Assembly (NCBI GenBank): GCA_902770965.1
Contig: CACXUY010000018.1
Coordinates: forward strand, 1-33,811
Origin: an uncultured Lachnospiraceae bacterium
GTDB taxonomy: Bacteria; Bacillota; Clostridia; Lachnospirales; Lachnospiraceae
DNA length: 33,811 nt
Direction: 5' to 3'
The notes beneath the pieces were generated by a model, which worked only from the letters and a program-made list of their open reading frames with translations, made no database searches and had not been told where the DNA came from. Shown piece after piece: positions 7,882-15,507 of this stretch. Position 1 is the first letter of the stretch. Every line of letters starts with the position of its first letter. A program made the position numbers and the translations under genes.

Positions 7882-8889
7882 ATGAAGAATAAGATCGGTG
7901 TTTTAGGAGCCGGCACCTGGGGGATGGCTCTTGCGCGGATGTTATGCGTCAGCGGTCATGATGTGGAGGTCTGGTCAGCGCTGCCTGAGGAGATAAAGCA
8001 GCTCTCGGCCACGAGAAGGCAGGTTAACCTTCCTGATATGGTCATACCTGACGAGATAAGGTTTACATACAGCATAGGAGAGGCCTGTTCAGGCAAGGAT
8101 ATCCTTCTTTTCGCGGTGCCGTCTGTGTATGTCAGAGAGACGTCGAGAGCCGCGGCGCCATTCATCAAGGATGGACAGGTGATAGTTGACGTGGCAAAGG
8201 GCATAGAGCCTGACACCTTGATGACTATGACCGAGATCATTCTGTCTGAGATGGAGGTAAAGGTCTTCGCCGTGGCGCTGTCAGGTCCTACCCATGCGGA
8301 GGAAGTGGCGAAGGACCTGCCCACGACCATAGTTGCCGCTCATGAGGACATCGTTGTTGCCGAGAAGGTTCAGGCGGTGTTCTCAAATCCGGTCATGAGA
8401 GTATATACGAATACGGATGTCAAGGGCATTGAGCTTTGCGGCGCGCTGAAGAACATCATGGCTCTCGCGTCCGGAATTGCCATGGGTCTTGGCTACGGAG
8501 ACAATACTAAAGCAGCCATCATAACCAGAGGCCTTGCGGAGATACAGCGGCTGGGTCTTAAGATGGGCTGCCGCCAGGAGACATTTGCCGGACTTGCCGG
8601 TATGGGAGATCTGATAGTCACCGCGACGAGCCTGCACAGCAGGAATAACCGCTGCGGATACCTCATCGGACAGGGGCGTACACCTGAGGAGGCAGTCAAG
8701 GAAGTCGGCATGGTGGTCGAAGGTATCAACGCCATCCCGGCCGCGCTTGAGCTGGCGGACAGATATGAGGTTGAGATGCCAATCGCCGAGGCTGTGGACG
8801 GGATAATCAATCACGGCCGTGATCCCAGGGCGGTGGTACGTGAGCTGATGGGACGCGACAGCAAGACAGAATTTCCGAGGAAGCTGTAG
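7882..8889 (+). CDS. gpsA: NAD(P)-dependent glycerol-3-phosphate dehydrogenase
   Basis: GpsA reduces dihydroxyacetone phosphate to sn-glycerol 3-phosphate in the cytoplasm, for phospholipids and glycerol-phosphate polymers. The 335-residue length is normal. The nucleotide loop GAGTWG lies at residues 9-14, VAKGIEP near 105-115, SGPTHAEEVA near 135-144, and the catalytic-lysine region GALKNIMALASGI followed by GYGDNTKAAIITRGL is intact. The start ATG has a modest site (AAAGGTTGAG). A dispersed palindrome separates it from the next gene, an SDR-cytidylyltransferase fusion that could use its product; the two are probably expressed together, as no promoter is obvious between them. Confidence 0.97.
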   Translation: MKNKIGVLGAGTWGMALARMLCVSGHDVEVWSALPEEIKQLSATRRQVNLPDMVIPDEIRFTYSIGEACSGKDILLFAVPSVYVRETSRAAAPFIKDGQVIVDVAKGIEPDTLMTMTEIILSEMEVKVFAVALSGPTHAEEVAKDLPTTIVAAHEDIVVAEKVQAVFSNPVMRVYTNTDVKGIELCGALKNIMALASGIAMGLGYGDNTKAAIITRGLAEIQRLGLKMGCRQETFAGLAGMGDLIVTATSLHSRNNRCGYLIGQGRTPEEAVKEVGMVVEGINAIPAALELADRYEVEMPIAEAVDGIINHGRDPRAVVRELMGRDSKTEFPRKL

Positions 8890-8930
8890 GGAACAGGATT
8901 CCTGAGGAAGCTTTGGGACTTAGATTTTTT

Positions 8931-8972
8931 GTAATTATTCAGCATCCCGAGTCTGGGGTGCTGAATAGTTAC
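8931..8972. repeat. Complete dispersed palindromic element (best copy)
   Basis: An 18-base arm GTAATTATTCAGCATCCC (8931-8948) pairs along its whole length, with two G-T pairs, with GGGGTGCTGAATAGTTAC (8955-8972) around the loop GAGTCT. There is no T-run, so it is not a standard terminator. This copy defines the family seen at 7719, 26969, 30750, and in degraded form at 15312 and in the tandem array at 944. Confidence 0.9.
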
Positions 8973-9052
8973 GATTAATGTAGAAAAAGCAGCGTTTACA
9001 TGGCGGCGTATAAAGGGGCTGCCGCGATGAGCTGCAGAGGAGAAAAGGGAAG

Positions 9053-10234
9053 ATGAAGAAGGCACTTGTTATAGGGGGCAGCAATGGAGTCGGGCTCGCG
9101 ATCGCCAGGCAGCTCATATCAGAGGGCTATTTCGTTGAGGTGATAGACAAGGTTGAGCCAGAGCAGGGCGTGCTGCCTGCCGGCTGCTCGGACTATCATT
9201 TTATGGATATGCAAGAGCCGGACGAGGAGTTTATTTTGTCCCGTGCCATGGACGGCGACCTGGATCTGCTGATGCTCACGGCAGGTTTCGGGCGCATCGC
9301 TGACTTTGAGTTCATTCACACGGCGGAGATAGAGAAGATGATGACGGTTAACGCTACATCCACCATGCGTGTCATCCGGCTTTTCTATGACAGGATAAAA
9401 TCAGATGAACGCTTCATGTGCGGCGTGATGTGTTCCATAGCGGGATTGGTCTCTACGCCATGCGCCGCCGTTTACGCCGCTTCTAAGGCCGCGTTGTGCA
9501 GGTTTATAGAGAGCCTGAACATCGAGCTTGAGGTCAGCGGAACCGGCAACCGTATATTGGCCGTAGCTCCTTCGGCCTTCAGAGGCTCTCGTTTCTATCA
9601 TGGGGAGAATGACCTCACGCTGCTCTCCGGTCTGGCGGAAGAGATCGTCTCACATCTGAAGTCCTCGGATGAGCTTTTTATCCCTCAGTATGAGGAGACA
9701 TTAAAAGGGGTCATAGACAGGTATCGTGAGGATCCTCATGCCTTTGGATTGAGCAGCTATTATTATAAGAAGAAATCCGATCGCCTTGACAATGTGAAGC
9801 GGGTGAAGATAGGCTTTTTGTCGGGAACATTTGACCTTTTCCACATCGGCCACCTGAACCTTCTGCGCCGCGCCAAGTCTATGTGCGACTATCTTATAGT
9901 GGGTGTTCATGACAGCGGGAAATGGAAGGGGAAGGAGACCTTCATTCCTTTTGATGAGAGGAAGAAGATAATCGCCGCGTGCAGATATGTCGACAAGGTG
10001 GTGGACGCTTGCGTGGAGGACTCTGACGCCTGGGAGCTGTGGCATTATGACAGGCTCTTTGTAGGCTCTGATTATAAGGGAACTGAGAGGTTCAGGCGAT
10101 ACGAGGAATTCTTCAAGGACAAAGGGGTCGAGATAGTGTACTTTCCTTACACTCAGAGTACCAGCAGCACGCAGATCAGAAACGCGATCAAGGCGAGAGC
10201 GGCGGTTAGTTCGGCTGCGGATGCTGAATCGTAA
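9053..10234 (+). CDS. Bifunctional SDR oxidoreductase / TagD-like cytidylyltransferase
   Basis: The 393-residue protein joins two enzymes. Residues 1 to about 235 are a short-chain dehydrogenase with GGSNGVG near the N-terminus, S128, Y141 and K145 (YAASK). Residues about 255-385 are a nucleotidyltransferase close to glycerol-3-phosphate cytidylyltransferase: GTFDLFHIGH with H264 and H267, RKKIIAACRYVDKV, GSDYKGTERF and TSSTQIR. A likely role is to reduce a keto-sugar phosphate and charge the alcohol with CMP, giving a CDP-polyol for a teichoic-acid-like or capsular polymer. Glycerol 3-phosphate from the gpsA product next door is another possible substrate. The ATG follows GAGGAGAAAAGGGA. Fused SDR/cytidylyltransferases are known for CDP-ribitol in Haemophilus, but with an IspD-type transferase, so this pairing differs. 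Confidence 0.9.
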   Translation: MKKALVIGGSNGVGLAIARQLISEGYFVEVIDKVEPEQGVLPAGCSDYHFMDMQEPDEEFILSRAMDGDLDLLMLTAGFGRIADFEFIHTAEIEKMMTVNATSTMRVIRLFYDRIKSDERFMCGVMCSIAGLVSTPCAAVYAASKAALCRFIESLNIELEVSGTGNRILAVAPSAFRGSRFYHGENDLTLLSGLAEEIVSHLKSSDELFIPQYEETLKGVIDRYREDPHAFGLSSYYYKKKSDRLDNVKRVKIGFLSGTFDLFHIGHLNLLRRAKSMCDYLIVGVHDSGKWKGKETFIPFDERKKIIAACRYVDKVVDACVEDSDAWELWHYDRLFVGSDYKGTERFRRYEEFFKDKGVEIVYFPYTQSTSSTQIRNAIKARAAVSSAADAES

Positions 10235-10274
10235 TAAACCTGTAATATGCGAAAAAACCATGTAATAATTCGCG

Positions 10275-10322
10275 ATGTTTACAAACATGGGTGTTGACAT
10301 GAGCTTTTGCTTGCATTATACT
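10275..10322 (+). promoter_or_regulatory. Promoter of the sortase operon with an adjacent dyad
   Basis: TTGACA (10294-10299), 17 bases, TATACT (10317-10322). Six bases upstream of the -35 lies the dyad ATGTTT-AC-AAACAT (10275-10288), a possible activator or repressor site. The leader is about 75 bases long. Confidence 0.75.
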
Positions 10323-10404
10323 ATCTTAGTGTGAGTGTGGTTTGTTAATCTGATACCCACATAATAGTAATATTTATAAAGCAGTTGTAAAGGAGAAAAC
10401 AGTC

Positions 10405-11004
10405 ATGAAAAAGATCATTACTATGATGATGGCTCTTGTGCTGACGTTTGGTCTTGCTGTTCCGGCTTTCGCGGCGAACGAAATTACAGCTAACGAACAG
10501 AGGGTGTACGATTCATTCGTAGCTGTCGTCAACAAGTGGTTCAGCTTCGACCAGAAGAGCAAGGATCGCGGAAATCAATTCAAGCGCAAGGCAGAAAAAG
10601 CCCTGCTGGTCGCTGAGCTGAATAAGACGACTTGCGATGACCTTCAGGCCTGTGTTGACAGAGTCGCGGCCTTCATTGCCGATAAGAATCCCCAGTCATC
10701 CAGTGACCTGAAGGCTATATCCGGAGATGTTCTGGCTATGGTCAACGCCACTGCCAACAAGTATGGCATTAAGGTTTCGCTGTCCTCTGACAGGTATGCT
10801 GATGTCAAGATGATTTGTAACGGCAAGTATACCTCAGTTGACGATATCGGTCAGGGTGGCAGCAGCGGTGGTTCCGGATGTATCAGGCAGACCGGATATG
10901 ACCTGTCAGCTACGGTCGTTGTAGCGGCTATGCTTGTAGCGGCAGTCGGAGCCTGCTTCGTGGTCGTCGGCAAGAAGGGTCTTGTCGTCAGCCCCGCAGA
11001 GTGA
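10405..11004 (+). CDS. Secreted protein with a C-terminal sortase-type sorting signal
   Basis: The 199-residue product begins with a clear signal peptide (MKKIITMMMALVLTFGLAVP, cleavage after AFA, about residue 23). A helical, Lys/Asp-rich domain of about 120 residues follows, then a Gly/Ser linker (GGSSGGSG). The end is CIRQTGYD, a hydrophobic segment (about residues 170-190) and a short tail GKKGLVVSPAE. This is the architecture of a sortase substrate, with IRQTG in place of LPXTG. A sortase gene starts 22 bases downstream. The mature domain matches no family I recognise. AAGGAG precedes the start, and a strong promoter lies upstream. Cell-wall or pilin-like attachment is inferred, not shown. 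Confidence 0.8.
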   Translation: MKKIITMMMALVLTFGLAVPAFAANEITANEQRVYDSFVAVVNKWFSFDQKSKDRGNQFKRKAEKALLVAELNKTTCDDLQACVDRVAAFIADKNPQSSSDLKAISGDVLAMVNATANKYGIKVSLSSDRYADVKMICNGKYTSVDDIGQGGSSGGSGCIRQTGYDLSATVVVAAMLVAAVGACFVVVGKKGLVVSPAE

Positions 11005-11026
11005 ATTCCGGGGTCAGATTGCTGAC

Positions 11027-11728
11027 ATGAAAAGAGAGAATTCTGTAAAATTACTGGCATATATCATCATGCCAGTAATTTTTACTATACTAGGATATGT
11101 TCTTCTTGCGGTGGCTCTGAAACCGGTATGGGATCTGGCACTGGGAACCGCCACGATGTTCATGGGCGACAGAGAGCCGGTCTTTGAGTCAAAGCTTGGC
11201 AACATCTATGAAGCATATGCCCCGAAGCAAGGATCGAAGCCGGTCACCGAAGGGATAGTGCGTTCTTCAGATATCCCTTTCCCTGAGCTTTACAGCAAAT
11301 ACGGGGAGATCAGCTGCGAACGCATCGGCATCTCCTGCGATGTATATTGGGGGGACAGCGATGAGGTTCTTGAGTACGGCGCCGGGAATTACACCGGTTC
11401 ATTTCCTCCCGGGTACGGCCGGATGGTGCTTCTCGCAGGGCACAACCAGACCTATTTCCTGCCTTTCCAGTACGCGGAGGTTGGGGATATATTCAAGTTC
11501 AGCACCTATTATGGCGAATATGAGTACGAGGTGAAGCGAGTCGAGGTCTATGATGAGAATGATCTGTGGAGCTACGTGGTTGACAATCTCGATGAGAAAG
11601 AAGAGCTGGTCATGTACACCTGTTATCCCTTCCATGTAGTGGTCGGAAGGAAGACAGACAGGATGACGCTGTTTTGTGACCGCATTTCCGGTCCTGACGT
11701 GCAGTGGATAGAGGGGCAGTTTGATTGA
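11027..11728 (+). CDS. Sortase, class D-like
   Basis: Sortases are membrane-anchored transpeptidases that cut a sorting signal and join the protein to the wall or another protein. This 233-residue protein has an N-terminal anchor (LLAYIIMPVIFTILGYVLLA) and the three catalytic residues in order: H139 in LAGHNQ, C199 in YTCYPF and R212 in TDRMTLF. The TCYPF context is typical of class D. I chose the ATG at 11027, which begins a normal basic N-terminus; a TTG at 10982 is in frame but overlaps the upstream gene. The site before 11027 is weak, suggesting translational coupling. The stop overlaps the next start by one base. The gene before it is the likely substrate. Confidence 0.93.
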   Translation: MKRENSVKLLAYIIMPVIFTILGYVLLAVALKPVWDLALGTATMFMGDREPVFESKLGNIYEAYAPKQGSKPVTEGIVRSSDIPFPELYSKYGEISCERIGISCDVYWGDSDEVLEYGAGNYTGSFPPGYGRMVLLAGHNQTYFLPFQYAEVGDIFKFSTYYGEYEYEVKRVEVYDENDLWSYVVDNLDEKEELVMYTCYPFHVVVGRKTDRMTLFCDRISGPDVQWIEGQFD

Positions 11729-12567
11729 TGAAGGGAAGAATAGACGCGCGTTTTATCGTAAGCTATGTGCTGAGCTTTGTGTTGTCGCTGATCCTCTTGT
11801 GCGGCTCGGTTCTCGTAGCTATTGAGATCAGCTTATTCAACCAGAACAGCTTCGTGGGACTGGTAGGCAGGAATTACTACACTGCGGTCTATGACGAGGT
11901 GACGAGTGGCATGCGGTCGTACACTATACCTACGGGCATAGACGTCAGTGTGGTGGAGGGTATTGTCAGTGTTGACGATATCATGTCGGATCTGAACGGC
12001 TGTATGTACAGTATATTTGAGGGAAGTGATTACACCCCTGACCTCACCAAGATGGACGAGCAGCTTCGGGCGAATGTGAAGGCTTCTTTTGAGGGGCTGG
12101 AGCTTGAGAATCAGGATGAGATAATTGATGCCTATGTGGAGGATATCAACAACGTCTACATCAACAACATAAAGATGCCTGTTCTGAAGTATATCGTCAA
12201 GGCCAAGACGGTCTATGACCGTTATCTGATCCCGGCGCTGATAATCCTGCTTGGACTCGTAGTGCTTATAGGGGCGACTTTGATCATGATGTATCGCCGC
12301 AGGTACAAAGGTCTTAGATACCTTGCCTATGCCACCGGCGCTGCCGCGGTGATGAGCTTCGGTCTGCCTTTTTACGTCCTGATAAAAGGCATATACAGGA
12401 ATTTTTTGCTTTCACCGGAGCATTTCTATAACCTTATGGTAAGCTATGTCAGGAATGCTCTCATGACGTGCCTTAGTGTGGCTTTATTCTGGGCAGTGGT
12501 CACTGTGTTGCTGGCACTGTCCGCGGGAAGCCTGCGAAAAAGAACTATCAAGAAAGGCTTCTCTTGA
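11728..12567 (+). CDS. Four-segment membrane protein of the sortase operon
   Basis: I do not recognise the family of this 279-residue protein. It has one membrane segment near the N-terminus (about residues 10-32), an extracytoplasmic domain of about 130 residues rich in Asp and Glu, and three closely spaced membrane segments in the second half (starting IPALIILLGLVVLIG, YLAYATGAAAVMS and NALMTCLSVALFW), ending in a basic tail. The start ATG shares a base with the sortase stop (TGATG), so the two are translationally coupled. A helper for substrate presentation or the sortase is plausible but only from position. A terminator follows. Confidence 0.8.
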   Translation: MKGRIDARFIVSYVLSFVLSLILLCGSVLVAIEISLFNQNSFVGLVGRNYYTAVYDEVTSGMRSYTIPTGIDVSVVEGIVSVDDIMSDLNGCMYSIFEGSDYTPDLTKMDEQLRANVKASFEGLELENQDEIIDAYVEDINNVYINNIKMPVLKYIVKAKTVYDRYLIPALIILLGLVVLIGATLIMMYRRRYKGLRYLAYATGAAAVMSFGLPFYVLIKGIYRNFLLSPEHFYNLMVSYVRNALMTCLSVALFWAVVTVLLALSAGSLRKRTIKKGFS

Positions 12568-12593
12568 CCTTAAGGGGTGAATTATAGTATAAT
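12564..12593 (+). promoter_or_regulatory. Candidate promoter of the ribozyme-nagB transcript
   Basis: TTGACC (12564-12569), an 18-base spacer and a perfect TATAAT (12588-12593). It overlaps the end of the preceding gene and abuts its terminator. Transcription from about 12600 would read through the 33-bp repeats and the ribozyme into nagB. Confidence 0.5.
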
Positions 12594-12623
12594 GCCGTGC
12601 GTATGGCTTTTCGCACGGCTTTA
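12594..12623 (+). terminator. Terminator of the sortase operon
   Basis: GCCGTGCG (12594-12601) pairs with CGCACGGC (12612-12619), followed by TTTATT. Confidence 0.75.
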
Positions 12624-12636
12624 TTGTTATATAACT

Positions 12637-12702
12637 GCGCAGCTCTAAAGCACGGAACGGTATATAGCCGCGCAGCTCTAAAGCACGGAACGGTATATAG
12701 CC
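12637..12702 (+). repeat. Two exact 33-bp direct repeats upstream of the ribozyme
   Basis: The unit runs GCGCAGCTCTAAAGCACGG then AACGGTATATAGCC; copies start at 12637 and 12670, and a third begins (GCGCGG) at 12703. Each carries a TATATA that could act as a weak -10. Nothing else in the window matches it. Confidence 0.9.
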
Positions 12703-12769
12703 GCGCGGTAAAAACGTGGGGAGCTATGCTTATCTAAAGGTGCCATGGCCCATACAGAGGGTGGGAAGG

Positions 12770-12948
12770 CATTTAGCGCCAGGACCGAAGACGGTCGACG
12801 AGGTTGGCAGTTATCGAAATAATCGGCGGATGCTGCCACGGCTCATAAGACAGAAAGCCGCGATAATAAGATTTCACGGCCAGGATCGATGGGTCGAAAG
12901 AGAGATAGCAAAAAACAGAATCGACACTGCAACAAAGGATCTCTCACA
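12770..12948 (+). ncRNA. glmS-type self-cleaving ribozyme in the nagB leader
   Basis: The conserved core of the glucosamine-6-phosphate-activated glmS ribozyme can be read in order. AGCGCC is at 12775-12780, with the expected cut between A12775 and G12776. The hairpin GACCG/CGGTC is followed by GACGAGG. TGGCAG (12805-12810) pairs with CTGCCA (12833-12838) around TTATCGA and TCGGCGGATG. CGGCT (12839-12843) pairs with AGCCG (12856-12860). GAGAGAT (12900-12906) pairs with ATCTCTC (12939-12945), and CACTGCAACAAAGG sits just before that last arm. In known members glucosamine 6-phosphate is the cofactor for cleavage and the cut mRNA is degraded. Here the downstream gene is nagB, 48 bases on, not glmS. 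Confidence 0.93.
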
Positions 12949-12995
12949 CTGTTCATATCCATATCACATATCACTTAAAAAAGGAGAATACAGAC

Positions 12996-13787
12996 ATGAG
13001 AGTAGTAATTCAGGATAGCTATGAGAAGATGAGTCTTTGGGCCGCGAAGTACATTGCCGCGAAGATCAACGCCCACAAGGAGGAACGTCCCTTCGTGCTT
13101 GGACTGCCCACAGGCTCAAGCCCCATCGGCGTTTATCGCGAGCTTGTCAGGATGAACAAGGCAGGAGAAGTCTCTTTCAAGAACGTGGTTACCTTCAATA
13201 TGGACGAGTATCTTGGTCTGCCCCATGACCACGATCAGAGCTACTGGTATTTCATGCATGAGAATCTTTTTGATCACCTCGTAGACATGAATCCCGATAA
13301 TATTAATATTCTTAACGGCATGACGGACGACCCTGAAGCGGAGTGTGCCAGATATGAAGAGAAGATCGCTTCATACGGCGGCATAGACCTTTTCATGGGC
13401 GGCATCGGCGTAGATGGACATCTTGCCTTCAACGAGCCTTTTACAAGTCTTTCGTCCCGCACCGGAGTACGTGACCTTACGACTGACACCAGGATCGTCA
13501 ACAGCCGTTTCTTTGGCGATGATCCAGAAAAGGTTCCCGCTCAAGCCCTGTCTGTCGGAATCGGCACCGTGACGGAGTCCAAGGAGGTCCTGATCCTTAT
13601 CAGCGGCCACAACAAGGCCCGCGCTCTTGCCGCGACTGTTGAGGGCGGCGTGAGCCATAAGTGGACTTGTTCCGCGCTGCAGCTTCACAATGGGGCGATC
13701 ATCGCCTGTGATGAGGCTGCCTGCGGTGAACTTACTGTGGATACCTATAAGTATTTCCTTGATATCGAGAAAAAAGAGAGGCTGTGA
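12996..13787 (+). CDS. nagB: Glucosamine-6-phosphate deaminase
   Basis: NagB converts glucosamine 6-phosphate to fructose 6-phosphate and ammonia; the reaction is reversible. The 263-residue length is normal. Key motifs are [12 protein letters not shown] near 38-49, NMDEYLGLP with D70, and [13 protein letters not shown] with H142, matching the catalytic Asp72/His143 pair of the E. coli enzyme. The ATG at 12996 has AAGGAG about ten bases upstream. The leader carries a glmS-type ribozyme, which in known cases lowers expression when glucosamine 6-phosphate is high. That is the logic of a synthetic gene, so the enzyme may run in the amine-forming direction here, or the control may be wired differently. 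The following symporter gene has no terminator before it and may be co-transcribed. Confidence 0.96.
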   Translation: MRVVIQDSYEKMSLWAAKYIAAKINAHKEERPFVLGLPTGSSPIGVYRELVRMNKAGEVSFKNVVTFNMDEYLGLPHDHDQSYWYFMHENLFDHLVDMNPDNINILNGMTDDPEAECARYEEKIASYGGIDLFMGGIGVDGHLAFNEPFTSLSSRTGVRDLTTDTRIVNSRFFGDDPEKVPAQALSVGIGTVTESKEVLILISGHNKARALAATVEGGVSHKWTCSALQLHNGAIIACDEAACGELTVDTYKYFLDIEKKERL

Positions 13788-13894
13788 GACAGGACGACAA
13801 GCCGGGGGTTGAGCACTTATGAGAGGGAGGCTGTCAGAAAGAGCGACGCTGCATAAAAGCAGTGCCTGACGCAATATGAAAGGGAGGAAATGGA

Positions 13895-15313
13895 ATGTCG
13901 ATCTATGATTCTGCGATATATAAGTTTCTCACGGGACCACTGAATGACATCGCATGGCTGTATATATTGCTTCCTTGCGTGTTCATCGGGGGAGTTTTCC
14001 TGACCATCGGAAGCGGGGCCGTACAGTTCAGGCGTTTTGGCTTCGCCATGAAGAATACCGTTGGGAAGATGTTCAAGAAGACAAAAGCGGAGAAGGGCGC
14101 TGTCACTCCTCTTCAGGCCGTGACCACGGCGCTTGCGGCCACTGTAGGAACCGGCAATATTGTCGGTACCTCGCAGGCCATAGCCATGGGCGGATACGGC
14201 GCTGTGTTCTGGCTGTGGATAGCCGCGCTGCTTGGCATGGTGATCAAGTATTCAGAGGTCACTTTGTCCATCAGGTATCGTCAAAGAGACGAGGACGGCG
14301 ACTGGGTAGGCGGTCCCATGTACTATATTGAGAATGGCATGGGTCCGAGGTGGAAATGGCTGGCGGTGGCATTCAGCATGCTCGCGGCTCTCGCGTCCTT
14401 CGGTATCGGCAACATGTCACAGTCTAACTCCATTGTCGGCTCCCTTAACGGCGCAGTCACGGCCATGAATCCGGATTTTGCCGGTCAGACCGTGCTGAAC
14501 TGGGTTATCGGTCTTACCCTCGCTGCCCTCACGGCTTTGGTGCTTTTTGGGGGGATCAAGAGGATCGGCGCTGTCACCGAGAAGCTGATCCCCTTCATGA
14601 GCGTGCTCTATATCCTGGTCTCTCTGATCGTCATAGTCGGAGATTGGAAGGGCATAGTCCCTGCCTTCGGCAAGATCTTCGGGGCCGCGTTCACTCCCAG
14701 GGCTGTGCTCGGCGGCGCCAGCGGCATCACTCTTCGTCAGGCCGTCGTTTGGGGGTTACGCAGGAGCGCCTTCTCCAATGAGGCGGGTCTTGGCTCAGCG
14801 CCTATAGCGCATGCCGCAGCTCAGTGCAAGAGTCCGGTCGATCAGGGCATCTATGGAATCTTTGAGGTTTTCATGGATACGATAGTTATCTGCACCCTCA
14901 CCGCGCTGACTATCATCATCAGCGGCGTGGGCATCGAGTTCGGTGTCAAGCCCGGCAGCGAGCTTATCTCAAGCGCTTTCGGAACCGTGCTCAGCGACAA
15001 GGTCGCCGCAGTGTTCGTGGCGGTCGCCTTGGCATTGTTCGCGTATTCGACGATACTTGGCTGGTCATTGTACGGCAGCCGCTGCATTCAGCATCTTTTC
15101 GGGCTTAAGGCGGCCAAGGTCTACCAGATCATCTTCGTTATTATGATAGTGGTGGGCAGCGTATCCAGCCTGGATTTCGTGTGGAATATCGCTGACACCC
15201 TCAACGGTCTCATGGCCATACCGAACTTCATCGCTCTGTTTGCCTTGAGTCCTGTCGTGTTCAAGCTCACCAGGGAGTATTTTGCCAGATACGACGCACA
15301 GAAAAATAAGTGA
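13895..15313 (+). CDS. Sodium:alanine/glycine symporter (AGCS family)
   Basis: The 472-residue protein imports alanine or glycine with sodium. It shows the family pattern: TALAATVGTGNIVGTSQAIA in the third membrane region, then WLWIAALLGMVIKYSEVTLS, GGPMYYIENG and the later RRSAFSNEAGLGSAPIAHAA. About ten hydrophobic segments are visible and the length is typical. GGGAGG lies just before the ATG at 13895. No terminator or promoter is evident in the 107 bases after nagB, so a shared transcript is likely. Substrate specificity within the family cannot be read from the sequence. Confidence 0.95.
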   Translation: MSIYDSAIYKFLTGPLNDIAWLYILLPCVFIGGVFLTIGSGAVQFRRFGFAMKNTVGKMFKKTKAEKGAVTPLQAVTTALAATVGTGNIVGTSQAIAMGGYGAVFWLWIAALLGMVIKYSEVTLSIRYRQRDEDGDWVGGPMYYIENGMGPRWKWLAVAFSMLAALASFGIGNMSQSNSIVGSLNGAVTAMNPDFAGQTVLNWVIGLTLAALTALVLFGGIKRIGAVTEKLIPFMSVLYILVSLIVIVGDWKGIVPAFGKIFGAAFTPRAVLGGASGITLRQAVVWGLRRSAFSNEAGLGSAPIAHAAAQCKSPVDQGIYGIFEVFMDTIVICTLTALTIIISGVGIEFGVKPGSELISSAFGTVLSDKVAAVFVAVALALFAYSTILGWSLYGSRCIQHLFGLKAAKVYQIIFVIMIVVGSVSSLDFVWNIADTLNGLMAIPNFIALFALSPVVFKLTREYFARYDAQKNK

Positions 15314-15350
15314 TGCTGCGTATCCCTCGTCGCGGGGCGGTCAGAGGCGC
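15312..15350. repeat. Degenerate copy of the dispersed palindrome
   Basis: GATGCTGCGTATCCCTCGTC followed by GCGGGGCGGTCAGAGGCGCT strongly resembles the central part of the paired element at 7741-7774. It starts at the last base or so of the symporter gene's stop codon. Confidence 0.6.
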
Positions 15351-15358
15351 TGCGCACC

Positions 15359-15409
15359 TTGTCCGCCCCAAGATAACTGTTATAATACGTCCGAAGCGCA
15401 AGCGCTTCG
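15359..15409 (+). promoter_or_regulatory. Promoter with an 18-bp palindrome at the start site
   Basis: TTGTCC (15359-15364), 16 bases, TATAAT (15381-15386). The palindrome CGAAGCGCAAGCGCTTCG occupies 15392-15409, exactly where transcription should start, so it is either an operator or a 5' stabilising hairpin. Confidence 0.55.
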
Positions 15410-15423
15410 TCCTGTATATTGCT

Positions 15424-15462
15424 CAGCCCGGTATTGCTTGATGTCTGCCGGGCTGGGATTTT
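15424..15462 (+). terminator. Hairpin with T-rich tail between promoter and gene (terminator or attenuator)
   Basis: CAGCCCGG (15424-15431) pairs with CCGGGCTG (15448-15455), followed by GGATTTTCCTTTT. It could end the symporter transcript or, since the promoter at 15359 lies upstream of it, attenuate the gene at 15508. Confidence 0.5.
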
Positions 15463-15507
15463 CCTTTTATGGACATTTGGTTTATACGAACAGATGAGGT
15501 ATGATTT

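Noticed and set aside
12716..13018. 100-codon open frame overlapping the start of nagB
   Set aside because: It covers the ribozyme core, has no ribosome site, and matches no protein pattern.
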